Part shown: in pieces, positions 10,901-23,352 of the stretch
How the letters are laid out: each line of letters starts with the position of its first letter
Position numbering within the stretch: position 1 is the stretch's first letter
Source of the DNA: Takakia lepidozioides
Lineage: Eukaryota; Streptophyta; Takakiopsida; Takakiales; Takakiaceae
Assembly: GCA_030704615.1 (NCBI GenBank)
Contig: CM060732.1
Location: 39,167,053 to 39,231,052 of the forward strand
Length of the DNA stretch: 64,000 nucleotides
Direction: 5' to 3'
Notes under the pieces: generated by a model
The model's input: only the letters and a program-made list of their open reading frames with translations
Told to the model about the DNA's origin: nothing
Databases searched by the model: none
Translations under genes and position numbers: made by a program

Positions 10901-13889
10901 TGCCACTCAAAGTGAACAAGCTAAACTCTTTTTGATGAACTGGGCCCACAACATTTACTAGATGTGAGTTTACGGCCCGAGAAAGTAGTGTGATCTGATG
11001 AACACATATACCTAAAAGGGGTCTTTAGTACCACTATGCTAGCCACACTTTGGTCGAGCTAAACTGTATGGCAGTTGCTATCAAGCTGATTGGATCCTCC
11101 CTAGCTCCAAGGGCTAGCCATGTTGCAAACCCATCAATTCAACGTGGAGTCATATCTCTCCCACTAAAGATGTGAGGGTAAATATGCCCCTGCTCCTTGA
11201 GCTGGTTCCAGGTACCAACCAGACGTTCCAAATTAGTCGCTGATGCAGGAGTCCACTTCCAGTGAGTTGGCTTTATATGACAACTGGTTGCAAGAAACAG
11301 CGTAAAAGTGGCGACTGTGCCTCACATGAAGTCAAGAAGACCAACACAACATAGGCATGATAGGAGGGAGACCCCTGACGTTCATCAGAGCTCAAAACAA
11401 TCAGAATTGAGATTGGTGTAATCCCATCATTTGCCACATTCAAAGTACTGTGAAATGACTTTCCATGGTATACAGTGCTTGCTCGAGTTTTTGTGTATTT
11501 GAGTTAAGTTACTCACGAGGGGCCTAGCCCAAGATTAAGAAAGGCATCTGAGACATCAATGCCAATATAATCCTACAGTGAACTAACAACAGTGTGCCTC
11601 CGTAAAATGTCTTGCTACCACTTGTTTCTGCAGGCCCCACATCAGGACCACACTATACCTGAAAGTTCTCAGGTAAAGCTTCATAAACACACAAAAAATC
11701 AAGCATGTTGAGGTGCTGCATCCTTTTTCCTCCCGAAAGCAATGGAAAACATGACAAAACGGACCTCACAAAACAGGGAAACTAGAATTTCCAACCACAA
11801 CCAATGAGTACAGCTGAATGCAGTACCCCAAGCACTTCTGGACTTCCTGGCTGCATGCCAATTTACACAGAGAGAGATACATTATAATACTTTTTAGCGC
11901 ATACAGCCAGAAGAGGAAACCTGAGAGGGGGATAGATGGAAAGGGGAAGAGAAAAGGGGAGAGGAAGAGAACCTGAAGACCACCGGACAGTAGTCCTTCC
12001 ACTTGAAATCAGTTGAATTATGAGGAGGGGTGAAAGTAGTTCCCAGTCTGGGAAAACTCACGTGAATGCTGGCCCGCCATCCAAAGTCCTGGGGACAAAT
12101 TTCGTGCTTGGGCTCTGGAGTTATCTTGCCCACCGTGTACCTGTGCATTTCATAACCATGGCTTATTCAAGGATGACACAAATACTAGATAAAGGCAAGA
12201 ATTGTTTTATAGAAACATCCCTCTGCTCTCGCATCAGATTCACTGGCCACCATTCCTCTCTCCCTGCCTTGTGCTGCATTAATAACTGTGGCCAGGGAAT
12301 AAAACTGGTCTGCCCAGCTCCATGCAAATAGCATACCCACTTTCGGGATTTCTTTCAGTGACAGCACAAGTACGTGACATCCAGTAGGAGCTTTACCTGA
12401 TGCCAAGCTGCAAATTGACCATGAGGTCATAACTCCGGTGGCCCCTGAAAATGGTTTCCCCAGGTCTCGTCATCTCCTTGATTGCCCTCCGCTGCCGTCT
12501 CCTCTTTGACCCCATGGAACCCGCACTTTCTTTCACTAATTCGCTCATCAACACACCCTGCACATATTCGCGTACAACTATAGTGGGTGGGAGGGGTCCC
12601 ACAGAGTCCAGTGAATGTCCCCCACTCTTCTCTACCCCTTCCGAAATTGTCTCTCCTGTCCACCAGTTGGTCCCATCCAACCCCAGCCCCCGTTCCAATG
12701 GGCTTTCCATGCTCCATCGCCGCTGTAAATGATAGTGTGGATGTTCCTTGCTCCTTGAAAACTCACCCAGTTGGGGTATTTTCTCCGATGATGAAGTTCG
12801 GCTCGCTCGACGTCGTGGCCGTACTGCATATTCCACACCTTCCAGGCCTATCCTGCTGGTGCGTTGCAGAGTTCGAATAGAATCATTCATGGCACCAATT
12901 GCCTCACTATTTCGCAGCATCAATCTCATGTCAGGAGGCTGGCAGCCCACAGGGTAAAACACTCCCTTCCCATCTTTCAAGCCCCTACTCCAAGTCCCAA
13001 TATAGCAGCTTCCGTCTGCCCAGACGTAAATCCCATGACCGTGCTCTAAACCGTCCAGCCATTGCCCATCAAAGACGTCCCCACTTGACCAGGTCAAAAC
13101 CCCCTTTCCACACATTGAGCCTCCTCTCCACTCGCCATAATACTCATTACCATTCGCCCACTCATACCTTCCAATGCCCTCTTGGACACCCTGCCGCCAG
13201 TACCCTTCATAGACATCACCATTGGCGTATCGTTTACGACCATGCCCATGCTTGACATTCATACTCCAGTGACCCTTATAAGTGGTGCCACCAACTCCAG
13301 TATATGTCCCCACTCCATGCATGTAACCACCCATAAAATCACCCTCATAGGTTGCCCCTGATGGCCACGAAATCTTCCCCTTCCCAGTCTTCTTCCCTCT
13401 CCCCCATTCACCTTCATACATACACCCATCTGCCCACAAGTACTTGCCAGTTCCCTCTGGCAAGCTCCCTTGCCATGTCCCAACGTAAAAGTCGCCATTG
13501 GGTAGAACTTTCTCACCAGTAATGGTCACCTGTGAGGAGCTGCCATCAGGAAACAAAGGAGAAAAGGAGGTCCTCGATCTATGCTCTTCATCATCACTCG
13601 TACTCTCGGACAACCTTTTGTGAGGCGGTTCAATGCTATGCAACTCCAGAGGAGAACCAAATTGCTTTCCTTTCGGGGTCTTGGAGAGCTTAACTTCCCT
13701 GCCAACATCCACATGGGGCACTGGACCAGACATGCAGATGATGCCACTAGGAACTGTCCTTTCTGGAGCCACGGCTCGTTTCCGCGCCCGCCACTGGAAG
13801 TTAAAAAAGAGATTCCGAATCACGCGCACAGTATAGTAGACAACATCGTCGTCCAAGGTCCGACCTGAGCCACCTTCGGTCGCCACCAT
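7964..13889 (-). CDS. PIP5K: Phosphatidylinositol-4-phosphate 5-kinase with MORN repeats
   Basis: It phosphorylates PtdIns4P to PtdIns(4,5)P2 at the plasma membrane. The model has eight exons: 13889-12397, 12140-11973, 10802-10637, 10265-10155, 9792-9605, 9317-9148, 8685-8529 and 8258-7964. All phases join and the product is about 915 aa. Exon 1 carries the N-terminal region, eight MORN repeats (about residues 133-317, for example [16 protein letters not shown]) and the kinase start ([13 protein letters not shown]). Later exons give the ATP-binding loop and lysine ([15 protein letters not shown]), the [10 protein letters not shown] block, [16 protein letters not shown], and the C-terminal activation/specificity region ([18 protein letters not shown]). 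A large MORN exon followed by small kinase exons is the usual plant layout. The exon 2 donor (GTTCTC) is weak. No frameshift or missing core motif is seen, so it is probably functional. Start chosen at the ATG with context GCCACCATGG on the plus complement side; the N-terminus could extend further. Confidence 0.95.
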
Positions 13890-16800
13890 GCCAAATTTGC
13901 TGTAATCTCTTTCAAGTCTTCAGTTTCCGTTCTTGAATACTCAAAGAAGCCCAGGAGATTTGGACACTGAACACACTTCCAGTGTGACCTGGTTTTCTGC
14001 CTCACCCTACTGGCTTGCTTAACCCTTCAGGCTATAGTAGATAAGGATTCTTCACAAAGGGGAGGGCCACCTTGTCAGAATTTCCAAGTAAAATTATGAA
14101 GTCAAAACCAAGGAGAGGTTACATCTCAGGTACATATCCTATCCGCCATGGGTACATCTCCGCATGCCATCTAGCCGTACTATGTCTTGGATGAAGCGTA
14201 CATGGATACCTGCACAATATTTCTGTTACAGCCTTCTCAGTTAGAGCCTTCATGGGGAAATCTGTCGGGCCTTCTTTCAGAGAACCCTGTTGTGAACACC
14301 TTCAAAGGATCTACTCATCCAGGCAATAGTTCAGTAGTAAATTGATGTGAAATCCCTGGCCCCTTGCAGTAGCAACTCTACCCTTTTGACTGACAAAAAG
14401 CAACCTGTCAGAACCCAAGCGTTTCCCCCCTCGTCTTGTCCACCAAAAGCGTCCTCCCTGCTGTAACAGCTGTCTATTATCCACAGCCATGGTGAAGCAA
14501 ATTTACGGTGTGGCATGGTCCCTCAGCGCTCTCGGCACTGCAGTGAGTTCAGAGTTTAAAGCGACAGCTGCATTGAAAGAAGAAACAAAATCTACGTAGG
14601 CACAAATAAGGAGAAGCAGGCAAGAATCCTGGGAATGTAAGGGAATTCTTATCACTCAGAAATTTGGCACACATCCATACTATGAGGAACTTTTTTGAAT
14701 GTCTTACAATGCCTCCTCTTATCCAGCTGAGAATTCCAGTAGAACCCACCTAAGACGAACATTTTCCGGCCTCTCTCTGAAGGGTTGAATCGAAGGCCCT
14801 GAAAGAAGAGACCCCCACCTCATCTAATGGCCGATGCAAATCTCTACCTGTCGCCTGACACTCTGCTTGCCTTTGATGAACCAAATCTCAATGCCAATGC
14901 TCTTTGACCCGATCCACCAGTGAGACCGAAGGGGGAGCATCTGTACACCCGTTTGATACTATCATCTAACCCTAATTGCGCAACACCCGCAGCCCGGGGC
15001 TGCGATCATCACGTCGAACGGGCAGCAAGAGTCCAGCGTGCGTTTGGCAAAGCCTCAGCGAGCAGAATCGAAAGTCATACCCCAAGTTCAAACACCACGG
15101 GACACTAGAAATGCCGACATACACGGCATCGTCCCTCCTCCATTCTGCACCAGCACATTCACCAAACCTATCTCAGACGGGATGCAGGGGATGCAGGGGA
15201 TGCAGTTACACGACAACCTCGGAGAGGAGCTGCGGACCCTGGATCCAGCAACAACACAACACTGAACGATCTCAACACTCACAGACCGCACAAGCAAGGA
15301 CGAAACGATACATACAGAAAACAATTTGGTGGATTCTTCCACTGCAATCGAGTTGCACAAATCTCCTCCACAACATCTCTCTTCCCGGCCTCGCAGATCC
15401 CAGAGATATCCAGAGATCCAGGGCAGCACGACAGGAAATGGTGACGGAGCCTGCTAGGGCAGTTTTTGCTCTGCTCTTCTTTCTCTTTGTATTCCGTGTC
15501 GGCGCTGCTCGGGGGCCATGCTGGCGCCCCATTTTCCATTTTCCATTTCTGAATATTCACAAAATTAAATTAAAATTAAAATCAAAATTTCCCTCCAAAA
15601 GCGGTAAGCTGTGATCTACTTGGCCTGCTGCCGGCTGTCAGCTTTTTGAATCTAGACCCACCTGGTGCCGTTTTTATATATATATAGGTGACTAGGAGAT
15701 GGGTTAGCGGCAAACGTTATGGGATATATCATAAACCGCTGCTTGCCACTTGGACCCACATTAAATTCAAATTAATTCCATCACTTTAGTTAGTGTGCAG
15801 GTTTGATCGGATGGTTCATTCATGATTGTTCCCCCGGCTTTTCTTTTTCGTTTTTTCGGCTTTTTGTTTTTTGTTTTGGAATTGGGAAAGAGAGTTGAAG
15901 TTAGATTTTAATTTTCTATTATCTGACAATGATTGGTGTCTGACTACGAAATAGATAGAGAATATTATCTGTATTAATTAGCAGGCAGATATTGGCCAAA
16001 TGATAAGCCCCATAAGACATTACCTGCATGCAGGTAATTTCAAGGCTACTCACAGGTAGTTTAGCTTGTCAGAAGCGTGTGATTGGAAACATACAACCAT
16101 TGTAGCGTTGGCCTCTAATAGACTCCAAGGGTCATAGACCAAGTTTTCGAACATTTCCAAGACTTTGGGTGGGAGGTAAACGATAATAGTCGGCTCTTAG
16201 TTATGCCGGCTTTGGCTGGAGTCTTCTTCTTGTTCTTCGACTCGGTCCGAAAACTATAGCACTTTGTGCACGTCACATCTCGTCCAAAAAGCTCTAAAAA
16301 GGAGTGGCTAGTTGCGTAATGTCTCCTGTTGTTAATCGTGAGATCTACTTTCATCCATAATAAACTTAAAAACTCGTAGAATTATGCCCCTATGTTAACT
16401 TAACTTTACGAATCGACTTTCGGGCTTTCAGTCGTGTTTTTCCATGGTCATGATTTCATCCATTTCTTCTTCATCACTTATTATACAGGAGGGGTTAGTT
16501 GGGGAAGGTACCAGAGGATCAAACTTGTTGGTGTTACCTTTAGTACTGGCACCTAGTCTTCTCAAGGAGGGGCCACTTTTAAATTTTTAAATTTTTAAAA
16601 AGTATTATGTGTCAGATGGGTACCCAAAATAAAGACCTGCTTGGCCTTTTGGATTTGGGTTAGAGCAGGGAATGGCATTTTTGAGAGGACAAGTGGTCAT
16701 TGTCATTGTCATTCCTTTTCAAGCAACTGTCCTATTTTCTTCTACTTCTCCATCACATCGTGATGTAAGTTGTTTTAGAAACACTCGAATATGACAAAGC

Positions 16801-17570
16801 TCCTGAAAAGGAGAGTTAAGGAACTAATTGAGAGCTCAGAAGAGGCATAGTACAACTGCAGTTCTTAAAGAAGAGCAATCTTTGCAAGTGCAATCAAAGA
16901 TACACTAAGTATCTGCTACTTAGAGCACAGCTTAAGACAGTACGGTTGCTGGGACTTCAAAGTTCATATGTACCAAAGCAATGAATGGGGGCTTGTTTGA
17001 ATGCCAGGCACCCAAGTTCGTTCGTTCCTTCTTAGAAGAGTCTGGAAGAAATATGTACAAAAGCGCACTTGGTGAGGTTACATCAAATAATGCTCCTTCT
17101 CTCTCTCTCTCTCTCTCAAGTGCCCATCAGAATCCTGCAAAGTTGCACAGAGGGATAGAAATCTCACCATACGAAAACCTCCTGCTAAAGGATTGGAGGA
17201 GTTGCCTTCATGAATCAGCTCATGGAGTGGTGCAACCATTGTCACAGTGGTTGATTGTAGATAAAACGACAAAGACATACAAAATTATCATGGCTGGAAA
17301 GCCCCACCAGTGATGCCCAAGTGCATGTCATAGTCAATGTCTATTATGATGGCGCATGGGGATCATGGACAAGGTGATTGTCCACTTTGGCTGACTGGCC
17401 AACGTAGAAGCAGAGGACCTTTTATCTTTAAAATCGTCATCGAATTTTGTTTCATCAAAAGATCTTTGTTGTGTTACCAATTTGATCCAGATGCAAGCTG
17501 GGTTTTCCAGTAACATGCCATGGTACAACTTAGGGCTTCAATTCCCCCTTTTATTTAACAATTGAAGAAG
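13890..17570. other. Intergenic region upstream of PIP5K
   Basis: No gene recognised. A triple GGGATGCAG direct repeat lies at about 15179-15203 and an AT-rich TATATATATA stretch at about 15675-15686. A (CT)n run lies at about 17097-17118. The open frames around 14.9-15.6 kb and 16.98-17.3 kb have no family resemblance or splice-site support that I can see. Confidence 0.4.
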
Positions 17571-20526
17571 TTAAGAATGTTTCCGTGAAGAGAAAGCCAA
17601 TCTGGCGTTCTTGATGACATCCTTTTCTACAGCTGCAACGTTTTCTGGAATTACAGGCAACAGCAGCCTTGAATGGAGGGTGTCCACAGGAAGCCAATTC
17701 ATTGAACTGGCTGCATAGAACAAAGGGCCCCAGCAGTCGGCACGGTCATACTCCGGATTAGAGGAATGGAAGTGAACCCATACAGTGCTAGAATCCAGCT
17801 CTGCACAAATTGTACACACGTAAATGACAGACTGGAGCTCCAACCACCCAATGACCACAACTGAAGCACTCTTGGGCCAAAGTTTTTTATCAAAGGGCTG
17901 GCCCACATCCCTGGTGGAGAAGACCTGGTTTCAATTGAGAAAGCAGCCTAGAGAGAATTGTAAGCCAAAGCCAAGCAGCTTTCCCCATTTGGCAACCGTC
18001 TATATTAGATGAGGTATGCTATCCTTGAGCACTAAGTTGGTGACTGTTTATTCAAGCAAAGGAGCAGAGATTCTGCATAGCCCTTTCTTATCCATATACA
18101 ACACTGAAGTAAATAGGATTCAAGACTGGAATAAGGACCTGGGTATTTTGTGAGCAGTGCCCCATCTCCATAACGAATTGCCTTTAGTACCTGTGTCATG
18201 AACGCAGGGTTTTGCTTAGAGGATGCTGTTCAGCAGACTGGTACTTGCCTTCTTAGTTCCTAGCAAAGACATGCCAATCTACACCACCAACAGCGATGGT
18301 TTGAGCATGAGACATCTTTTGCCGGGCGTTCAGTCTAGACAAAAATGGTGCATTCACAATTCAAAGCCCCTCAGAGTTGGTGAGACTACAATGCGTATGT
18401 CCATTATTTGCTGCCATACTTGAACTTTTGAAATTTGCCTCCAAAAGTGGGTTTCCATAGAGAAAAGTGGAAACTATACTTACTGGCTAGTCTCCTGTCC
18501 TTCATCTTGTTCAACTTACTAGGTGGTACACGTGGAGAACAGCTGTACATGACAGCAATCAACAATAAACTGAGTCCTTCTAGGTGATAATCAATACTGT
18601 TCGGTGTCCTACATGTGGACATAGCTAGTGGCCGAAAAACTAACCAGAGGCATTTCTTGCTGGAAAATACGGTTCCGCAGAGCTGCTGGGGCCAAGAGTA
18701 TGTGCCCTCCACTCACATGGCAGTGAACATTAAGAGACAACCGCCCATTTGCTCTCCACTCAGCCACAATTTCATCCCTCATCAGCTGTGTACACCATCC
18801 TGTCAGCTGATTCCACATCAAAGTCCACAGTTAGTAGAGGCAGAAGCATTTCGCTCTCCAAAACTGTGCTTGACTCTCAAATAGTCCTCCAATCTTAGGA
18901 TTCTGCATCATGTCAATGTAGGTGAAGATGACCAAGGCAATACATTCACTTAATAGTAGGGTGGAACACCCTACAGCGATGAAAGCTTACTTGAGAATTG
19001 TTGTAGGAAGGGCCAACTGAGAGCAATAGCTCGCCGGTGACATCACTGTGGGTGAGAGTGTACTTGCGTGGGAGCAGGTTCTCAATATGCTCACATGTGC
19101 CCGCATGTAAGTCTCCCTCAAATCTAACAGTCAGCTTGGATGCATCAAAGTCTGCAGGGCTGAACAGCCTCGCCACCTTCCCCCACCAATACATCTTCAT
19201 TCATCAAGTCGTTTCACCTCCCTAATTGTAATGCAAGAAACATAAATTGCATATCACACAGGTGCAGTATTCCTACATAACTTGCTCATTCAACAGTTCT
19301 TCACATCAGATGAACTTAGTCGAGAGGATATAGATTCTGCCAGTAAAAACAAATTGGGGTTATGCAGCAGCCTTCCAGGTACAAAGAAAGTCAGACGTTT
19401 TTTACAAACACCAACTACAGCCTCTGCTCAAACCCTTTTGTGTATTAAAATTACAGAAAGACCAGCTAATTCGTACATAAATGGAAACTGCATGCATAGA
19501 GGGAATTTTGGGATCCAGACTTGAATGTGGCATTTAGGATGCCTGACTTTATACTTCAGCCTCACCGTCTCGACTTCAATCTCAGCTCCAATCCACCGAC
19601 ATCTTAACTTTACCTGCATCCGCAAGTATGCCCTACCCAGGTTGTCCACTACCTCGCGGATCGTGGCCATCACAAGGTATTATAAATTCAAAGTGTTTAA
19701 GGCATACAGTAAGAGAGATAGAAGACAGCAGTCAGCTAGAGAAACCTCCTGCTTCTTTCTCCCCTCGCAGATTACACAGTATACCAGTCTTTACTTAACT
19801 TATTTCGCAAGTCTCAAGAGCCAAGTTTCAAAGACTTTAGGCCAGACAATCTCCGGTTGGCGAAAGCACAAGGTATGCAGATTCGCTACAGAAATGGAGG
19901 GCCTCAACCTTTGTGCTCAATGGGGGCCAATGCTTCTCCATTGTGTGAGCCATAATGTATCCCTCACCTTTTAAGTCATGCACAATCCCTTCTCGAATGC
20001 TTTCTCACTGTATCTCAGTTGTTTTCCCAGCCATGCTTTGTGGCTTCTCTCGTCTGTTGATCTTCTACTTTTGGAGCTCTATCCTAATCAGGATCCCCCG
20101 AAAGACATTCTTATCTTCCAAGACGAGCAGGCATGGTCACTTCCAAAACAGCACAGTTCATCGACATAAGAGTGATGGTCAGTCCTTCGTTCTAACTGAA
20201 ACAAAATTTGAGGAACATTCACATGCCCGGGGTTGCACCAAACTCACCACAACAGCTCTTCTCCACTGTGGCGCAGTACTATCTGCGTGTATCTCGTCTC
20301 TGCAAATTCGCTGTTGCAGCTTCACAAATGCTGCGCTCCTTCTCCACTTCCTCACTCTCCCACTGAGATACTTGGACCCTTGTTGTTGAGAGGTCTCCTT
20401 GCTCCGTTGCCAGCCTGGCATTAAAGCGAATGAGGCCGGCATTTGTTGTAAGATAGTTCCGGTTGGAGTCACATAAGAAGGACATTGCGAAAGGCACGGC
20501 CATGGCAGCGGGGATACAGCTGCCAT
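17571..20526 (-). CDS. SGR: STAY-GREEN family Mg-dechelatase (SGR/SGRL type)
   Basis: STAY-GREEN removes Mg2+ from chlorophyll a to give pheophytin a, starting chlorophyll breakdown in plastids. The model has five exons: 20526-20248, 19176-18991, 18806-18645, 18190-18139 and 17800-17571. All phases join and the product is about 302 aa. Exon 1 (93 codons, MAAVSPLPWPCLSQCPS..) is Ser/Arg-rich and looks like a plastid transit peptide. The core follows: VARLFSPADFDASKL, RKYTLTHSDVTGELLL, NNSQ/LTGWCTQLMRDEIVAEW, LNVHCHVSGGHILL, VLKAIRYGDGALLTKYP, and VWVHFHSSNPEYDRADCWGP. The C-terminus (..IPENVAAVEKDVIKNARL..) has no cysteine-rich motif, as in SGR-like proteins and unlike classic angiosperm SGR1. 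The exact exon 2 acceptor is uncertain: AAG|GTG at 19176 or AAG|ATG at 19194 both keep frame, and both have weak pyrimidine tracts. Confidence 0.9.
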
Positions 20527-21820
20527 GGTCCCGCCAGAATATCAGACAGCCTGCACCTGCTCTCATTCCGGGTAAAACAACTCACTGATTCGTTCCAACC
20601 TTCAATCTGCAAGGCAGTATCCTCATCTCCCCCGCCACATGACCTTGCAGTCCCTCACGGCAGCATTCATTGAGACATCGGTTTCCTGCGCTATCTCATA
20701 AGCAAAGCGAACAATTGCAAAGTATAACTGAGGTTGAAAAAGAATGATTCTCCTGCAGTGAACTGTGACACGGCCTACTTGATTTTGCTCATCAGATCGC
20801 TCTCCTCTGCTATACCTAAAACAGAGGGAAAAATTACAAACTTAAACTAAAAAACGCTTTCAAAAGAGTGATTCTAGCCACCTCCACAGAGATGTTGAGT
20901 GTTGTCGGAGCCTGCACTACAGCTACACTGTGAAGATGACGAGCGAGACAGAAGCGGACTGGATAATGAATAGACCCACATATCTGTGTGGCTATTCGTC
21001 ATTTATACGTAGTGAGGAACTAGGGTTTCATGCATGACGTGGATGACACGAATGACCTGGATGATGGATACCTGGTAATTGAAGATGAAGTTATTTGTCG
21101 TCTCCTGCAGCTTATGGCGTTGCAGAGATTGGAGAGAGAGAGAGAGAGATATGTTTGGTTGGGATATTGCATGAAAGCTGCTCTTATTGTCGATTTATCC
21201 TGTTTTCTGAGTGGTTTACAAGAGGCCACTCACTTCCATGTTTTGTAGCAGAGACCTGCAACTTTGGCAGATGCCATACAAGCCGGAAAAGAGTTCGACA
21301 ACATGCACTGACAAGTTCAACAAGCCAAGATGTCGGAGCTTGCACTGCCATCATACATCACGATCGAGCCCATGCAGAATCCGACACCCTTAGCAGTAAT
21401 CCAGCCCGCTCTTCATTACACGCCTTCTTATGCTGGAGGAGCAAGGCCATATGTTCCAACAACGGCCCCAGCACCAGTCACGGCACCAGTTGTGCCCCAA
21501 TATGCAGGTGCAGTTCCCACCAGCTCGCATGCGGATTCGAGTGGACTATCCGATTCGCGAGTGGATCGTTTAGAAGCCCAAGTGACGTCTCTCATGAAGA
21601 CGGTTTCTTTCTTTGAGAGAGGATGTGCTCCTGGGTGTACTTGGTGTGTTGGCTCTTTCGATGCCACCCACTGTCTCTCTTGAGAGAAGTGGCAAAAAAA
21701 TTTGAGCAGAAGAGTTGGAGGATGAGTAGCAGCCATAGCATCCGGGAGACGCATACTAGCCTTTTCCATATGTTTTGAGTCAATGTGATCCATGGAAATC
21801 GATAGATATAAACATGAAAT
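20527..21820. other. Upstream region of STAY-GREEN; no supported gene
   Basis: Contains a short (GA)n run near 21134-21149. A plus-strand open frame at about 21330-21683 is rich in Ala, Pro, Thr and Val and ends in a short heptad-like segment (SRVDRLEAQVTSLMK). It could be a gag-like retroelement scrap or a promoter-region artefact, and I do not call it a gene. Confidence 0.35.
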
Positions 21821-22692
21821 CTACACAGTTATTCTTCTACAAAGCTTTCCAGCCATTGGCCGTAACATCACCATCTCGAAATTGGGAACTGAATTGAGAT
21901 TGAGCATCCATGATTCTTGTAGAACGTCAAATATCAGCGCTTGATTACCATTGCATGTAATAGATACGTGATCACTGCACCCTTGATCCGCACACCAGTG
22001 GTCGGGCGCGTTAAATTCCCGAGAAATTGCGAGGAAATTGTACAATAGTTTATCATGAATTTTTGGCAACTGCCTCCATTGTCGAGAGGCTCGCGCAAAC
22101 GTGGAGTTTCGCTGGTGTCATCAGCAGCTAGCAACAAGTGGCCCCGACTTTCCAACAAACGTAAAAGATTACCCAAGTCATTGGGGATCTGTGTCTGAAC
22201 CTCCGCCCATATTCCAGTGCCTAGTATGTCATAAGCAAAGAATTTGTAGGATCCATCTGGAAGTATCATGTGGAGGACGAATGTTAGAAAAAATAGGTCA
22301 TAGTATACATCACGTTGCCGCATTTGGCCAAGTCTGTAAAAAGAAATCCGGTACCCAGCGGAGGTGGAAGAATGTTTCTTGTCTCATTCCAAGAGTTGGA
22401 GATAAGGTTGTAGACCAAAGTCTTTCGCACTCCAACTCTTTTGAGCTCACAAAGAAGAATAAGCTTGTACCCACCGGTACTGCTATCCACCACCAATGCG
22501 TTTGAATCTCTAACAGAGATTCAAACTGTAGGCACTTGAGGCAGTATTCTGCAACACTTCAAGATAGGGTTGAACACGATGAAGTGGGAATCCCAACAGA
22601 TCATACACGTTGATTTGATGGTTCTCCCACTGTACCTTGATGTTGTTCTTGACATTCACCATGTTCTGAAGTAGATTCACTAGTGGCTTCAC
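21821..22692 (-). pseudogene. F-box/kelch-like pseudogene, frameshifted
   Basis: Three collinear minus-strand segments in different frames resemble the kelch-like part of plant F-box proteins. The first, about 22500-22284, contains VVDSSTGGYKLILL and VYNLISNSW. The second, about 22280-22085, contains GSYKFFAYDILGTGIW and LLRLLESRGHLLLA. The third, about 22080-21821, contains KIHDKLLYNFLAISREF and NQALIFDVLQESWML. Frame changes near 22280 and 22085 lack convincing intron boundaries, so I read this as a broken copy. An N-terminal F-box could not be found. The reading as one gene with tiny introns is possible but less likely. Confidence 0.5.
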
Positions 22693-23352
22693 TATCTCTA
22701 CTTATCTTGTCTGACTGGTCCCTGACCGTTTGGGAAGAGGATTGTCTACTGTAGGGTCTGAAAACCGCTAGCTTGGAGACAAAGCCTAATTGACCCTGCA
22801 AACAATCAGAACTTGTTCTAGGGTCCTTCAAACTCTGATCCTTTTTGTTCTATGCTATGGACTGCAAGCCACTTGCAATAGTAAGCAACATTTAATGGAC
22901 CCGTTAGTATGAAGTTGAACCTTCAAGGTTTCTCTCCTCTACGAGCTCAGTCTCTCTTTGCTAAGACCTCTCTCAGACCAGGACACAGAAACATAGAATG
23001 AAGATAAGTGAACACTTCATTACGTTTCTAAATTGTCACACAAACACATATATCACCGACAAGGCATCTCTCGGTGGTATGTCGGTATGTCGGTTCAGCC
23101 TGTCGGTCCAGGGCCTCAGGCTCAACTTTAGTGATCTGTCAGTGGACTTCATTTAACTCAGTGATCTGTCCACTTGACTGGGTGATCTATCATTGAACTC
23201 CTGTTCAATGACGTATTGTTAGCCTATCAAATAGTCTAAGGACTAAGTCAAAAACCTTCATTGTTTTCCTGCTAACAAAACTCCTAACCAGCCTTGTTAA
23301 TTGCTAACTAAAGTATCTAACCAGAGCTGAATTACTCTATTCAACAATGCGA
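22693..23352. other. Gene-free spacer
   Basis: No coding sequence recognised. Short local repeats (TGTCGGT units near 23080-23105 and GTGATCTGTC units near 23130-23195) suggest a degraded element. Confidence 0.4.

Noticed and set aside
12451-13868. Several plus-strand open frames opposite the MORN exon
   Set aside because: Antisense shadows of the Gly/Trp-rich MORN coding sequence.
14976-15614. 212-codon plus-strand open frame upstream of PIP5K
   Set aside because: Composition and sequence show no family; lies in the promoter or leader region of a minus-strand gene.
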